From Diatrype stigma (Eukaryota > Ascomycota > Sordariomycetes > Xylariales > Diatrypaceae), in the NCBI GenBank assembly GCA_022225965.2, contig JAKJXP020000044.1, positions 186,001-250,000 of the forward strand: a stretch of DNA of 64,000 nt. The letters are read 5' to 3'. Both the position numbers and the translations under genes were made by a program. The notes below the pieces were generated by a model. It saw nothing but the letters and a program-made list of their open reading frames with translations, did no database searches and was not told the DNA's origin. Positions 1-10,931 of the stretch are shown here, one piece after another; positions within the stretch are counted from its first letter, which is position 1, and every line of letters begins with the position of its first letter.

Positions 1-271
1 GCAGGCCCGCGGCGACGTGCAGGACGAGCGCGACCGCAACGCGGGCCTGCGCGACGAGACGGCCGCGCTCGAGCAGAAGATCGTCGCGCTCGAGGCCAGC
101 ATCGCCGCCTGCGGCCTGCACGGGCTCGGCAACTGGCTCGGCCGGTCGAAGCGCTCGTCCACGGCCCGCTCGAAGAGCGTGAAGCGGCGGTCGGAGGAGC
201 GGGCCGGCGACAGCATGTCGTCGTCTGCGACGCAGAGGGACGACAGGACGGCCAAGTCCGTCAAGATTTGA
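1..271 (+). CDS. 3' end of a coiled-coil protein gene (partial)
   Basis: An open frame enters from the left edge (codons in phase from base 2) and ends with TGA at 269-271. About 89 C-terminal residues are visible. The first 35 are rich in E, R, D, Q and A with a heptad-like pattern (DERDRNAGLRDETAALEQK), which suggests a coiled coil. The remainder is a basic, Ser/Arg-rich tail that looks disordered. Codons are strongly GC-biased at third positions, unlike the AT-richer DNA that follows, which supports real coding. The family cannot be named from this fragment; the 5' part lies outside the window. Confidence 0.6.
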   Translation, partial: QARGDVQDERDRNAGLRDETAALEQKIVALEASIAACGLHGLGNWLGRSKRSSTARSKSVKRRSEERAGDSMSSSATQRDDRTAKSVKI

Positions 272-1200
272 GGAGAGGAGAGGGGCGCAGCAAAGAACTT
301 CTTTAACAGCAAAAAGATGACGAGCGAAGTATGAGAGTTAAGGATCATTTTTTGATGCACTTACGGCATTATCGTTTTGGAATGTTCATAAAGCGTTTTT
401 TTTGGGTCTCACGAGGTTCATGTCATAGTCATATACTAGGTAGTTTGGAAAATCTTTCTCAGCATGTCTCAGAGGTGGGAAGGTATTTGTTTTCAGCAAT
501 AAGTGTCTCAAGGTGGAAAACGGTCGTTTTGCCGAATGGCATATACAAAGCTAGGATCGGTAGACTCGGTCACTTACCATAGATCCAAGCGTCTTCTTCC
601 ATAGCAATATATACCCCTTATCGTTTCATACTTAACATGGTATTAGAATGTAGGGTGCAGTGTGTAGGAGGTGGTCATAGGCTCCCAGTATATGACTATG
701 GGCAACTTCAACAAGGACAGGCGCCTGAGGTGGTATGAACGAAAGATGAAGATATATATATATATATATATATATATTACACTACACAGGTTACGAAAGG
801 TATAGTTTGATGTAAGTTGGACGAGTCAACGGTCACTATACAGGCATACACAGGGCCGTATGCATGTACATCGTACGTTTAGAAATCTGTACACCGTCAT
901 AGCGAATTAGGATTAGATAAGACCCTCTGCTAACTACTACTATTACTACTACTACATAGCAGAAGCGTCCAGAGCCCTGTGTTCTAGCGGCTCGAAGACA
1001 TGGCAGTTGGACAAAGATGATCGCATGGACAAGACCTGATAAGGGTCTGATCTGACCCTCGCTCAAAGCTAGTGGTGATATTCCGCCACGTAAACGTAAA
1101 CTCCCGTATGCCCTGCGAATGCCTTCCCTGCTGCGTGTTGAAGGGGGCATAAGAGCAAATCTAACCACTGCGGCTATCTATGGCCACCCGCACGCTCCCA
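272..1200. other. Intergenic, no gene seen
   Basis: This is the shared 3' region of the partial gene on the left and the F-box gene on the right. Short frames here have no family resemblance and no codon bias. The only distinct element is an (AT)13 microsatellite at about 752-777. Confidence 0.6.
752..777. repeat. (AT)13 microsatellite
   Basis: An uninterrupted run of AT dinucleotides can be read directly. It lies between two genes' 3' ends and has no evident function. Confidence 0.95.
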
Positions 1201-3213
1201 TCAGTTCTCCCTTGGCCGCCTCAGGCTCTGCGCAAGCCTCAGGCTCAGCATGGGCCGATCCGGATGCTGCGCCGGCGAAGGGCGGTAACCGTGGATGATC
1301 TCGGCCCCGTACTTCTGGGCGGCCCAGCCCTTGACCTCCTCCATCAGGTAGCTCGACAGGTGGTAGATGGTCCTCACGCGCGTCGAGCTCACGATCTTCG
1401 CCAGGGTCGAAGGCTGGACGATCTCCTTGTCGATCTCCAGGCAGCGGAGGTTGGGAAAGCGGTTCACGATGCTGATCAGGGCGTCGTCCGCGCTCCCGAT
1501 CGACCGGCCCGCTTCCAGGGTCAGCCCGGTCAGGGACAGACACGTGAGGCTGTCGCCCTTGAACCAGTCCATCTCTTCGCTCTCGAGCTTGTCGTATACG
1601 CATGGGAATGGGGTTACGGTCAACTCTTCGATTGATTTTGAGGTGAAGGATGGTCGCAAAATCCTCTCGAATTGGATCATGTCCAGTGGTGTCCTAGTCT
1701 TGATAGAGAACTTTTCGAGCTGATCAGGGATGGAAGAAGCGTCCCTAAAAGAATAGTAATGAGAAGTCCATGGCGACAATGATTCCAGATGCAGTTCCCG
1801 GACATTAGCAGCTCGGAATCGCGGAAGCGGTTCATCTGATGGGATCACCCCCGGGTCGCCGCTGATGTATGTGCTGTCCCCGATATAAAGGCTCCGAATA
1901 TGCTGCCAGGAAGGAGGCTCGTGACCCCATACACAGGCCCAGCCTAAGTCGTCCAGCCATACTGTTTCGACATTAGGTGTGCGTCGCATGAGTTCGCTCT
2001 AGATAGTGAGTTTAGTCAGCTTGGAGATACCTTACTAGCAGGGGATCTACCGCAATAGAAAGACCGACCATTCCTATCATCAGCATTATCTTCCCACCAC
2101 TCGCTAATCGAAGAGTTTTGAGTTTCTTGAGTAGTGGCCACTTTATGAAATGGCTGTGGCCCGCGAGATCAAACACCGATATTTCCTGGATGCCAAGCGA
2201 TGCTTGCAGTAACCGTATCAACAGCTTCTCTGCCACTTGAACACCTATACCGAGATACAGCGTCTCGAGTGCTGGGAACTGTATGTTAGCCAAGTCAACT
2301 AACACAACCGGAGTTGCCATTGCGCCTCGTAGCTTGAGATGCTTCAACTGCTTGCAGCAAGAAGAAATCATGCTGAGCTTGGCGGAATCCAGCCCGAACT
2401 GTTTGCAGCTATCAATCGAAAGGTCTGTTACTTGGTTGCCGGCGAAGAAGGCGTATCTCTTGAATATTTTGACTGGACGCTTCGGGCCGCGAATGGTCCA
2501 TGAGTAATGCTGAATGCGCCAGAGCTCCTCGGCTTCTTTCCCCTCCAGCACCGACTTCCAATTCTTGCAGACCCTCAAAGAGCGGCTGTTCGGGTGAGGA
2601 GTCAGTATGGCAAGGAACGAGAGCATGATAGTAGAGGATTTTACCATTGTGTCCTGAAGTCGATCTGGCGAAAGATCATGCATATGAGCTCAAAGGGAAG
2701 CTTCACTAGCGGATCGACCCTCATCATGTGTTTCAGCTTGACCTCCTGGTCTCGTAATTTAGATAGGAGACGATGATCTGGGTGCTTCTTCTCCACGAGA
2801 TCTATGCCAGCCCTATATGTTTTATAGGCCAGATTCGGCAGCCCTTGCAAGCGGAGGACCTTTCCAAGACGTAGATAGGCTTTGGGCTCGCGCGGTGACA
2901 GGTTGACCATCTGTTTGGCGCAGATAAGGCTCCGTTCGATGCGGTCCTCCTTTTCATGAGTGGCGGCCAGTGAGTCGAACGCGTCGAGATGAGTTGGATT
3001 CTCGCAACGTCGCCCGGACTTCGCAGAACAGATACACGGTTTCTTCAGCTCATCACGAAGCGACCCCTTTTCGATACCGGCAAGGACGTCTTTGCATAGG
3101 CAAGTTGCCGCCCGGACTTGAACACCACACCGGCATGAATTGATGACCCTTGTGAAAGCCTCAACGGCTTGAGGGTATTGCTTCGCAGCATAGAATTGCC
3201 TTCCTTGCTCCAT
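1201..3213 (-). CDS. TPR / F-box / LRR-like protein (Dia2/Pof3-type)
   Basis: Proposed exons on the minus strand are 3213-2645, 2585-2036 and 1998-1201, giving about 638 aa. The N-terminus holds TPR-like helices (residues about 1-140, including a Cys-rich insert and the segment AYLRLGKVLRLQGLPNLAYKT). An F-box follows at about 167-205 (LPFELICMIFRQID, completed across intron 1 as FRTQCRSLRVCKNW). The remainder is made of leucine-rich segments that recall LRRs. Intron 1 (2586-2644, 59 bp) has a clear branch site (CTGAC) and joins the F-box in frame. Intron 2 is read as 37 bp (donor GTAAGG); a 52-bp alternative using GTAGAT 15 bp upstream also keeps frame. The TPR-then-F-box order is that of Dia2/Pof3, substrate adaptors of SCF ubiquitin ligases. 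Fungi have many divergent members, so orthology is not claimed. Confidence 0.85.
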
Positions 3214-6200
3214 GTTGTATAGTGTTGGAGCACGGCATTCAGCTTCAGGTTGGGGCGTAATGATGAGGCGATATGTTGTCGCTTGTTTGACGCGTCGAAG
3301 GGATTCCGGCGCGTCTCGAACTTAATAGGTTCTAAGTACCTAGCAGCCTAGGTATTATTGGTTTATAGGTACCTTATCACCTAATGGGGACCTGATGCAG
3401 TGGGGATAGGGCGTTGTTCAACAGGTACCTTAGCCCCCAAGACGCTAAGGTAGTTGCTGAGAACACTTACAGGTATGTATAATTTGGTTTAAGCGCGCTT
3501 AGCCGCCATCCATACATCGTCAATTGACCTCTAATTCATTAACATTTTCATTCGTCACCTAGACTTACATGTATGTACGCAATAATTTACTAGATTCATG
3601 GGAAGACACCAACCAAAGATTAGGTAGACACCGCGATCATACCTACGATGGCATAAATGGCAACATAGCCTCAGCTATTCTTGTTCTTGCATATTTGTTA
3701 TACCCAGTTTACTTCCGATTCATTCCAACGCCGTAGGAATATCCCTATATACAAACCTGGTACAATAGCAGGTTGGCTAGCCAGTTACAAAGTATGCTTT
3801 ATGCCCTGGCAACATTAAGATAACCAGCTCGCAGGCCATCTCCAACATCGAAGCAGACTGCAGGATATCATTTGCGCGTTAGCCGCGCGGAATACGTGAA
3901 TCTGAAATGGTCGCTTAAGTACCAACATCCCCCTCTATTTATCTATTTATCTATATGTAGGTAGTCACCTACCATTCGCCACCACTACCTTACACACATC
4001 TGTTACTACCCTGCATGATCTTCGAGGGCTGCTCGGAGTTACCCTAACAGGCAGAGTCTACTTATATATTTAGCCTACCCGGACTAGCAAAGACAAAAAG
4101 GATTTCTCCAACTTTGGAACCTGGCGTTCTGTCAGTCTATGTAACCAGACAGGCCGAACCAACCAACCTCACTTGACCAGATCTGCCTTGCTCGCGATGG
4201 CTCGACAGGACGAACTCACTGGACGCCCGTTCGACCATGACAGCTAACTATAGTTGCTTGAGGGTCTCCGCTTTGTCGCTTCGCTAAGTATAGAGTGCTT
4301 ACTGGGATGCCAACCTTTACCTTACTTGCTTTCGTATCCTGCGTGCCTGGCCTGTCAGCCTCGTAATTAGTTATGCCCTAGGTAACTACGGCCTGGCTAT
4401 GTACAGTATGTACACACGTGCGTAAGGTACCACCTACGTATAAGCAAGGAAGAGCTGAAATCTGTCGATATCAAGAGATCAGCCGGCCTACTGCTTCGAT
4501 CATCCGCGCGCTATCATCAGGAATGGATGCCGCTGCTGGGAATCGCTGCTCCTTCCCAACCCCGGCCGTAGACTAGCTAGATCCCGCCCGCTGCGATCGT
4601 CACCTTGGCATGCTCGTGTCCTCCTCACCCGCAGGTCGAGTCCGAACGTGGATCCTGGCGCTCGAGGCACCGACAGCTTTGATCTACTAACTAATCTAGC
4701 AAAGAGGCTACAACACCACGGGACGTAGCCAAGCGGGCCGGGCCAGGCCACTCTAAACTTCGGTTGTCTCTGTACAATATGTTGATACATGCAGCAAGAG
4801 GCGGTTTGAATAGCTCTCTGTGCATGCTCCTTAGTCTAAGTCTTGGCTACTCCGTCCTTCAACAGGCAGACCTTGTTTCAGGTTGTTAGACGACCTGCTA
4901 TCTATGTAAGACTCACTCGCCGGCCGGCGACTTGGGGGCGAAAACGTCTAGACTCTACCACGTGTGTGTTCTATAAGCAGGCACATACAACGATGGCCGA
5001 TAGCGACCCCAGGCGGGTTCCCCGTATTTTCTACGCCGTTGTTTGATGGAAGACTGTCGAGTTGTGGCGTAACACCACAAAAAGCCCTACAGCAAACGAA
5101 TCAGGCGTTATGATGCTATACTGACCTGTCGACGAACCATCGTGAAGAGTAACCAGTATCCACTGCCCGGTGGGCCGGGCTGTAGTAACTTATGTGTATC
5201 TATATCGGTATATGCGTTTCAAGTCCGCCTGCGATAATTAACGATGCTACCAACGTCATTCGTTTTCGTATGTATACTCAGCAAGAGGAACGATGTCCCG
5301 TACCGGCCGCCCCTTGATTGCCGGTTCGTGTGTAGAACGGCGCAGTGTATCATACAAGAATAGACAGAGAAGCATAGCAGTATAGCAATACGAAGCATCC
5401 CAGAGGCGAAGACGCTTCAGTCCGTCACACACAACCTGGGAGAACAGTCGTTCATGGCTGCAACATAGAAGCAACATCCTCCCGCCGGCCATTAAAGACC
5501 ATACGCCACGTAAGTATGTATTGTATCACCGGCTTCCTCGGTGTGCTCCTCGGTATGCTTGCTGTCCAGGTAGCAAGTACCTAAAGCCAACCGAACCGCA
5601 AGCCAACTTTCGTATGAAGGAACCTCTTCCAAGTTCCGATTTCCTGCGTCGTATTACCTGCGATGTCCACCGACCAATCATAGCCCGAGGACGGACTGCT
5701 CGTGATTCCTAGGTATGTAAGGATGCAATACCCTGTCGGGAGTGATGCTGATTGGTATGCAGGATAAGCCATAAGGCATACTGCCGAAGCATTCGATGCT
5801 TGCCTGCTTGCTCGAACCATTGGCCTCTCAGCATCGTTCATGATGAGACGACTCGGGGCCTTCCTGGCTATGGCCCTTGTGGCAGGTACCGACTATAACC
5901 TGCCGTGAGGTTCCAGAACCGTGAGATAGGTAAGGACGGCATCTGACCAACACGGACCGACCAGCGTCGGGGGCGCATCCATTACCGTCGCGTTATGTCA
6001 TACTCTTAATCCTCCCAAATTCGGACCCCAACTGGATAGGTAGACGGTTATTATACCTTAGTCAAGTGGCAGCAGGCACCCTTGTTTTCAGCAAGACAGG
6101 CCACGTGCGTCTGGCTGGGCGGCTATGACGGCGACCAATCAACGGATCCGATCTATGCTCCTCCATAAGGTCGTTAGAACATACTTACGTCAGGAAGCAC

Positions 6201-6688
6201 CTGGTGGCACTGCCAATACCGTCCGTATATATATCTTGGTCTATTGTTGAGAATCTCATCTCACGTAAACGGGCGACGGGCTGCTCTTAGAAGCAAAAGG
6301 TCGAACAGGGGGGAGAACACATAGGGGGGGGGGGCAACTAGGAGGGAAGTACATGGGCTCACAACATTGAACATAGGTACAATACATATAGTATGGGTAT
6401 GCGCAGCCTGGCAGCGGATAAAGTTCCATATCCTCGGCTGGTTTCTTCGTGCCGGTTGGCGCTTCTTCGCGTTCATCCCGAGTTAGGACAGGAGCATCTA
6501 TGTGCAGATCCATCCGGGTCGGGGGATTCCTGCCGTGTTGTGATTCATCCCACCGTCAATGTTGCCCCGAGCAGCCCGGAAACTCGAACAAGGGTGAGGT
6601 CAAAAGGTCAAGTCCACAAGTGCGGGGGCTACCAGTAGTTATTATTAGCAAGGTGAGTGAGAGAATACTTGAGTGCAATACCGTAACC

Positions 6689-6733
6689 CCACCACTGCCC
6701 ACCACACCACCACACCACCACACCACACAACCA
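6689..6733 (+). repeat. CACCA-rich low-complexity tract
   Basis: Imperfect tandem CCACCACAC units continue into a looser CA-rich tract to about 6785. This accounts for the His/Pro/Thr-rich frames read across it. Confidence 0.8.
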
Positions 6734-7339
6734 GGACCACTCACACAGACACGAATGATACACACATACTATCATACACACAGCAGAACAAGAAGGACAA
6801 TGAGAACGAGAGCGACGACCACCACGAGAAAACCCCACCTTCCGTCATCCACTCACAACGGCTCATCCCCCATCACGTATCTTGGCGGGGCGTATTACTA
6901 TGCAGGTCCCTTGGACTGGATGATGGATGCCCACTCCTCCCTCTCCTTCCCGCCCTATCAGCCCGCGGCACTATATGCGCGGTAGGTATTGTACCTGCGC
7001 ACAGCGTGCGGCTGCTGGACCACATGAAGTGTGTAGAAGTCTAGTCGGGCAGTTCAGGGTACCTGGCTAAGGCATGCATTGCAGGTATGCATGTATAAGT
7101 GGCCAACGTATACATAATCGTGGGTGGCATGGCAGGCACATGTACAATACCCCTTTACTCGGGACCTGGCAGCTGGGACCATCGATAGCCTATCGTCTAA
7201 CTCCCCGACCTATGAATCACACAGTTACGATGCTACGTACTTATGTAGGTACCTGCTTCTACGCGGTGAACAACGGTTAGCCCGGGTTTTAATGTAAGTC
7301 AGACCGACGGGCGTCTGTGTCAGTCGGTGGTTTGAAGGG

Positions 7340-7447
7340 TCGCACCGCATCGCATTGCATTGACATCGCATCGCATGGGCGTCGCATCGCATAGGTGTCG
7401 CATGGGCGGCGCCGACCACCACCACCTTCTCCTCCTCCTCCTCCAAC
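7340..7447 (+). repeat. CGCAT pentamer repeat followed by CCACCA/CTCCTC tract
   Basis: Interspersed CGCAT words (for example CATCGCATCGCATGGG) run from 7340 to about 7407. They are followed by CCACCACCACC and CTCCTCCTCCTCC. The tract is an imperfect microsatellite and creates artefactual open frames on both strands. Confidence 0.8.
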
Positions 7448-10035
7448 ACCATCATCGTTTATCCGCCATTGGTATTGGCATCCCTTCCTGCCCCTAACAG
7501 CAAGAGTAGCCGGGAAACCGTAGGGTCGTAATGTCGTACGCAGCAACAGGGCGAGGAGGAACTCCTAACAATGCGCGTTTATATCTATGAGGCACATTTA
7601 ATATGGCGCACATGGTTACATGCCTAGGGACGTTGCATGCAAGCGAGAGCACGTGGCCGGAATAGCAAGGGGCGGAGGAAGGAAAGATCGCGGGAAGAGA
7701 ACAAGAAAGAAAAAAAGAGTTGTCTGGTAGCCTGGTCCATCTGCCTTGCCAGGCCTGTCTTTCCGTGCCCACGTCGCCGGCGCTCCGGATAGAATACATA
7801 CTCGATTATTTGAGACGGATAAACCGGTGGGTTAACTATGGTAAACGGTTCAGGCGCGATATAACTTCTTTTCTTAGTCGCGCCCAGCATCATTGGCGGC
7901 GGCAGCAGCAGCAACACCATCATCTCACCCCTCTTTCCGCTCCCTCCCCTCCATCGCGGGAGAACTCCTCCTTCCCCCGGAACCTGTGAGTGATATCTCA
8001 TACGCCGCATCGGCAGGGACGGGGTTGAAAATAGCGCGAGGTATGCCTGCATGTGTACGTCCGTCCATCTATCTGGCAGTCTGCCTGTCTGTAAGTGTTG
8101 TAGGTGTGTGCGTAAATACTCAAATTACCATGTCAGTTTCCCATGTCCTATAGCAGATACCTATAACCTACCTAGGGTAGGTAATTTCCTACTCCCCGCC
8201 GCCCCTCCATCCATCCCACCCCCACCCCCACCATCATCACTATCACGAGATTGGGCGGAGCCTCGGGTCGAGATCTTTTGTTTTCTTTCCTTTCTCACGT
8301 TATTAGTAATTTCTACCGGTGTAGTTTAATTTTCTTCTCTTATTTTTACATGATGACGATGATCTCGAGGTGACGACATGGGTTACACTGTATCTCACCA
8401 TCGGCCCCCTGCTGAGACCCCCAAACATAGGTAAGACGGGCTTTGCTATCTTTGATATCAAGATCTTAAGATAGGTCCTGTCGCGTGCACACCCCCCTTT
8501 CCGCCCAACGTACTTAGTAGGCAGGCTCAAACGAAGGAAGGCATATTATGACACGTCTTGGAAAAGCAGCAGGTACTCGTTAGATAGGGATTGTACTCCC
8601 CATCCACTTCTTGGGAACCTGGTCTCTGTTCTATAGCGTAGGATCTTGCGGGATTGCTGGTATGTGACTGGTATGTAACCAGATATCCCATAATACTATT
8701 TCATATACAATCGCATACGGTTACAGTTGCTTCAAGTTGCAGCCGACTTGTTCGTATTGGGCTAAATATGTCTATCCATAATCTATTTCCGCTGTATGTT
8801 TTCCCGCTCTGGACAAGTTGTGTGTCCATCCTCCTCTAGTATATTCGCCCGAGAGGCATAGCAACGTCTAGAAAACGTAGGATAAACATGACGTGTAAGA
8901 GCCCTCCTCCGTAGCCTGCCGAAGAAAGGGTTCCCCATGAGGTCTTCGAGGGAATGACGCGGAATCGGGCATCTGACCAGCAGAGCCTCGGATGTTTCCG
9001 CAGGGCAGCTCCAGGCTAGTCCGTCCAGCAATCCCGCTTGGTTGCGCGTGAACCTAGGGCTCATTCGAGTAAGGAAGTAGAATACATGCTCGCTTCCAGC
9101 GCTGAGTGTTGAGTAGTACAGTGAAAAAAACCATCGACCATGCTTGCTCCAAGTACATGCTCCAACTGAACGCGCAAGAAGCCAGTCCAAACCGCCAATA
9201 GGAGCAGAGAAGGGGGAAGCAAGATCGGAATCGCAAATGGAAAAAAAAGCAAGAACAACGCCCACCCAACAGGAAAACACATTTTCCACCAAAAGTCCCC
9301 TGCCAACGCCAAAGGTATCAAATCCCTATTTCCAATGCGTAACCTTAGTCCTCGTGTGGCTGAATTGCCTGGCGGGCTCGTGAAAGTCGTGATTCGGTTC
9401 CGGGGCCGTGATTTTTGCCAAGAACCTCCCAACCATGCTACAGCGAGCGAGCCATGCCGTATTAAGTCCTGCCCTCGTGCCTTTCCAAGACCCAATCCAA
9501 AAAGCAATGACCAAGAAAATCAAACCCGATAAGACAAGAACAATTGTTCCCTCGCCGACGCTATGCCAAAATAAACCAAAGAACAATCCGCCAAATCCAA
9601 CAAAAAGGGAGAAATGCTGAAGGGGCGGAGAGAATATATCGTAACCGTATAAGAGACGATACTGGAGAGTACAGATATCCGGAGAAGGAAGAGTTAAGTG
9701 CGTTCATGATATTCCATCCATCTTCGTATGATCATGTCCTCGGCACATCCGTGATGAGGCCATCATGGCATCGTTGTCTGTAAACCGGCGTCGAATCACG
9801 CGGTTTATAAGAGCACCAATCCTAACGGCGTGAATCATAAAGCTGGGGGAGCCGAGGTCGAGATCCATCGGTCATGTCCCACCAGGAGCAGCGAGAGCTG
9901 CGAAGGCCGGCGTGACGGTGACATCTTGCCTCGCGCTCTGAAAGAGTAGAGGTAGGAAATCCAACCCCCCAACTGAAAGGCGAGCAGAGGCGGAGAGTGC
10001 CATGCAGCACAGCCATGCACCGAGGACAGGACCCT

Positions 10036-10281
10036 TCACCGGTACTGGTGAGAGCTCTTGCTGGACTGGCTGCTGTAGTATCCGGAGTCTGAATATGTCT
10101 GGCCACCTGCATAAGAGCCGTGGCTTTGTGTCGGAGAATGCCGGTGGCAAGCATAACCCACCAGTATCGTACGCTGGGTGACTTCGTGCCCGCGGCGGCC
10201 ATATGATGCGCATCGATCAACAGCATGTTGGTAGTAAAGGCATTTGCACTGGGAGTATAGCTCAACTAGCTGGTAGCACAT
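10036..10281 (-). CDS. Small conserved fungal Cys/Tyr-rich protein, function unknown
   Basis: A single exon of 81 aa starts at the ATG 10281-10279. The N-terminal half (MCYQLVELYSQCKCLYYQHA) followed by a DRC..YG..GH segment and GYACHRH resembles a short protein that recurs in Sordariomycetes without assigned function; this is recalled, not searched. Five cysteines (residues 2, 12, 14, 23, 45) and a His could form a small zinc or disulfide knuckle. The C-terminal third is low-complexity Ser/Tyr/Gly/Gln. There is no signal peptide. A TATATAA-like box on the minus strand lies near 10515-10522, about 235 bp upstream. It is the only frame in the 16.8 kb gene-poor interval that I would call a gene. 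Confidence 0.65.
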   Translation of the reverse strand: MCYQLVELYSQCKCLYYQHAVDRCASYGRRGHEVTQRTILVGYACHRHSPTQSHGSYAGGQTYSDSGYYSSQSSKSSHQYR

Positions 10282-10897
10282 GGTGAAGGACGGATAGGTA
10301 GAGACTGTGATGCCTTGAGGTTCTCAATGGTTTCGAATAGGATAATATACAACTACAGCCAGAGAAGTAGAGAATCTGTGAGGTCCTTGTTTGGGGGAGG
10401 TGCTGATATCAGGTAGGTGTCGGTAGGCTTGAGACGACGACTATATCAAGGAGGTAGATACGGTACTGGGAGCAGGGAGGGGTGGAAAGCGATAGTGGCG
10501 AAGAGGAAAGTGAATTATATAAAAGCTCGACCACAGTGACAATAACATAAACGAAAGTACCGGACCGATGAGATTCCAATGGATGACTGAGTGAGTCTGA
10601 TGACCCTTAAGGACGGAAGGGGCAACATAGCAGCCTTATAGGAAGAGATGGCAGCCTGCGGGTTCTCTGGCACTGGGTCCTGACAGGGAAGGCAGCAGTG
10701 ACGACAGACACATACAGTCTCACTCCATATAAGTGTTGACTACCTAAGTAATCCGTATCTTTCTTGCATACAACTAATATGCAGGTAGGACAGATGATCG
10801 AGCATGGGAAGTGAAAGAGAGGCGCAGGGTGGCCAGGTGCCCTGCTACGAAGATGAGTAAATGTGCGCAGCGCAGCCAGCCCGGAATCCAACGCCGA

Positions 10898-10931
10898 AGG
10901 TAAGGTAAGGCCAGGTAAGGCCAGGTAAGGG
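10898..10931 (+). repeat. Tandem GGTAAGGCCA repeat
   Basis: Short units GGTAA and GGTAAGGCCA repeat three to four times (AAGGTAAGGTAAGGCCAGGT and onward). This is local slippage-type repetition in the gene-poor region. Confidence 0.75.

Larger units (their letters stand above)
3214..10035. other. Gene-poor intergenic region, left part
   Basis: About 6.8 kb without a convincing gene. Frames are short, rich in Cys/Arg/Ser/Tyr and stop-bounded on both strands. The stretch holds simple repeats (CACCA-type near 6.7 kb, CGCAT-type near 7.35 kb) and many copies of TAGGTA/TACCTA. A minus-strand frame at 9326-9586 encodes one hydrophobic segment but resembles nothing known to me. Non-coding transcripts cannot be excluded. 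Confidence 0.5.
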
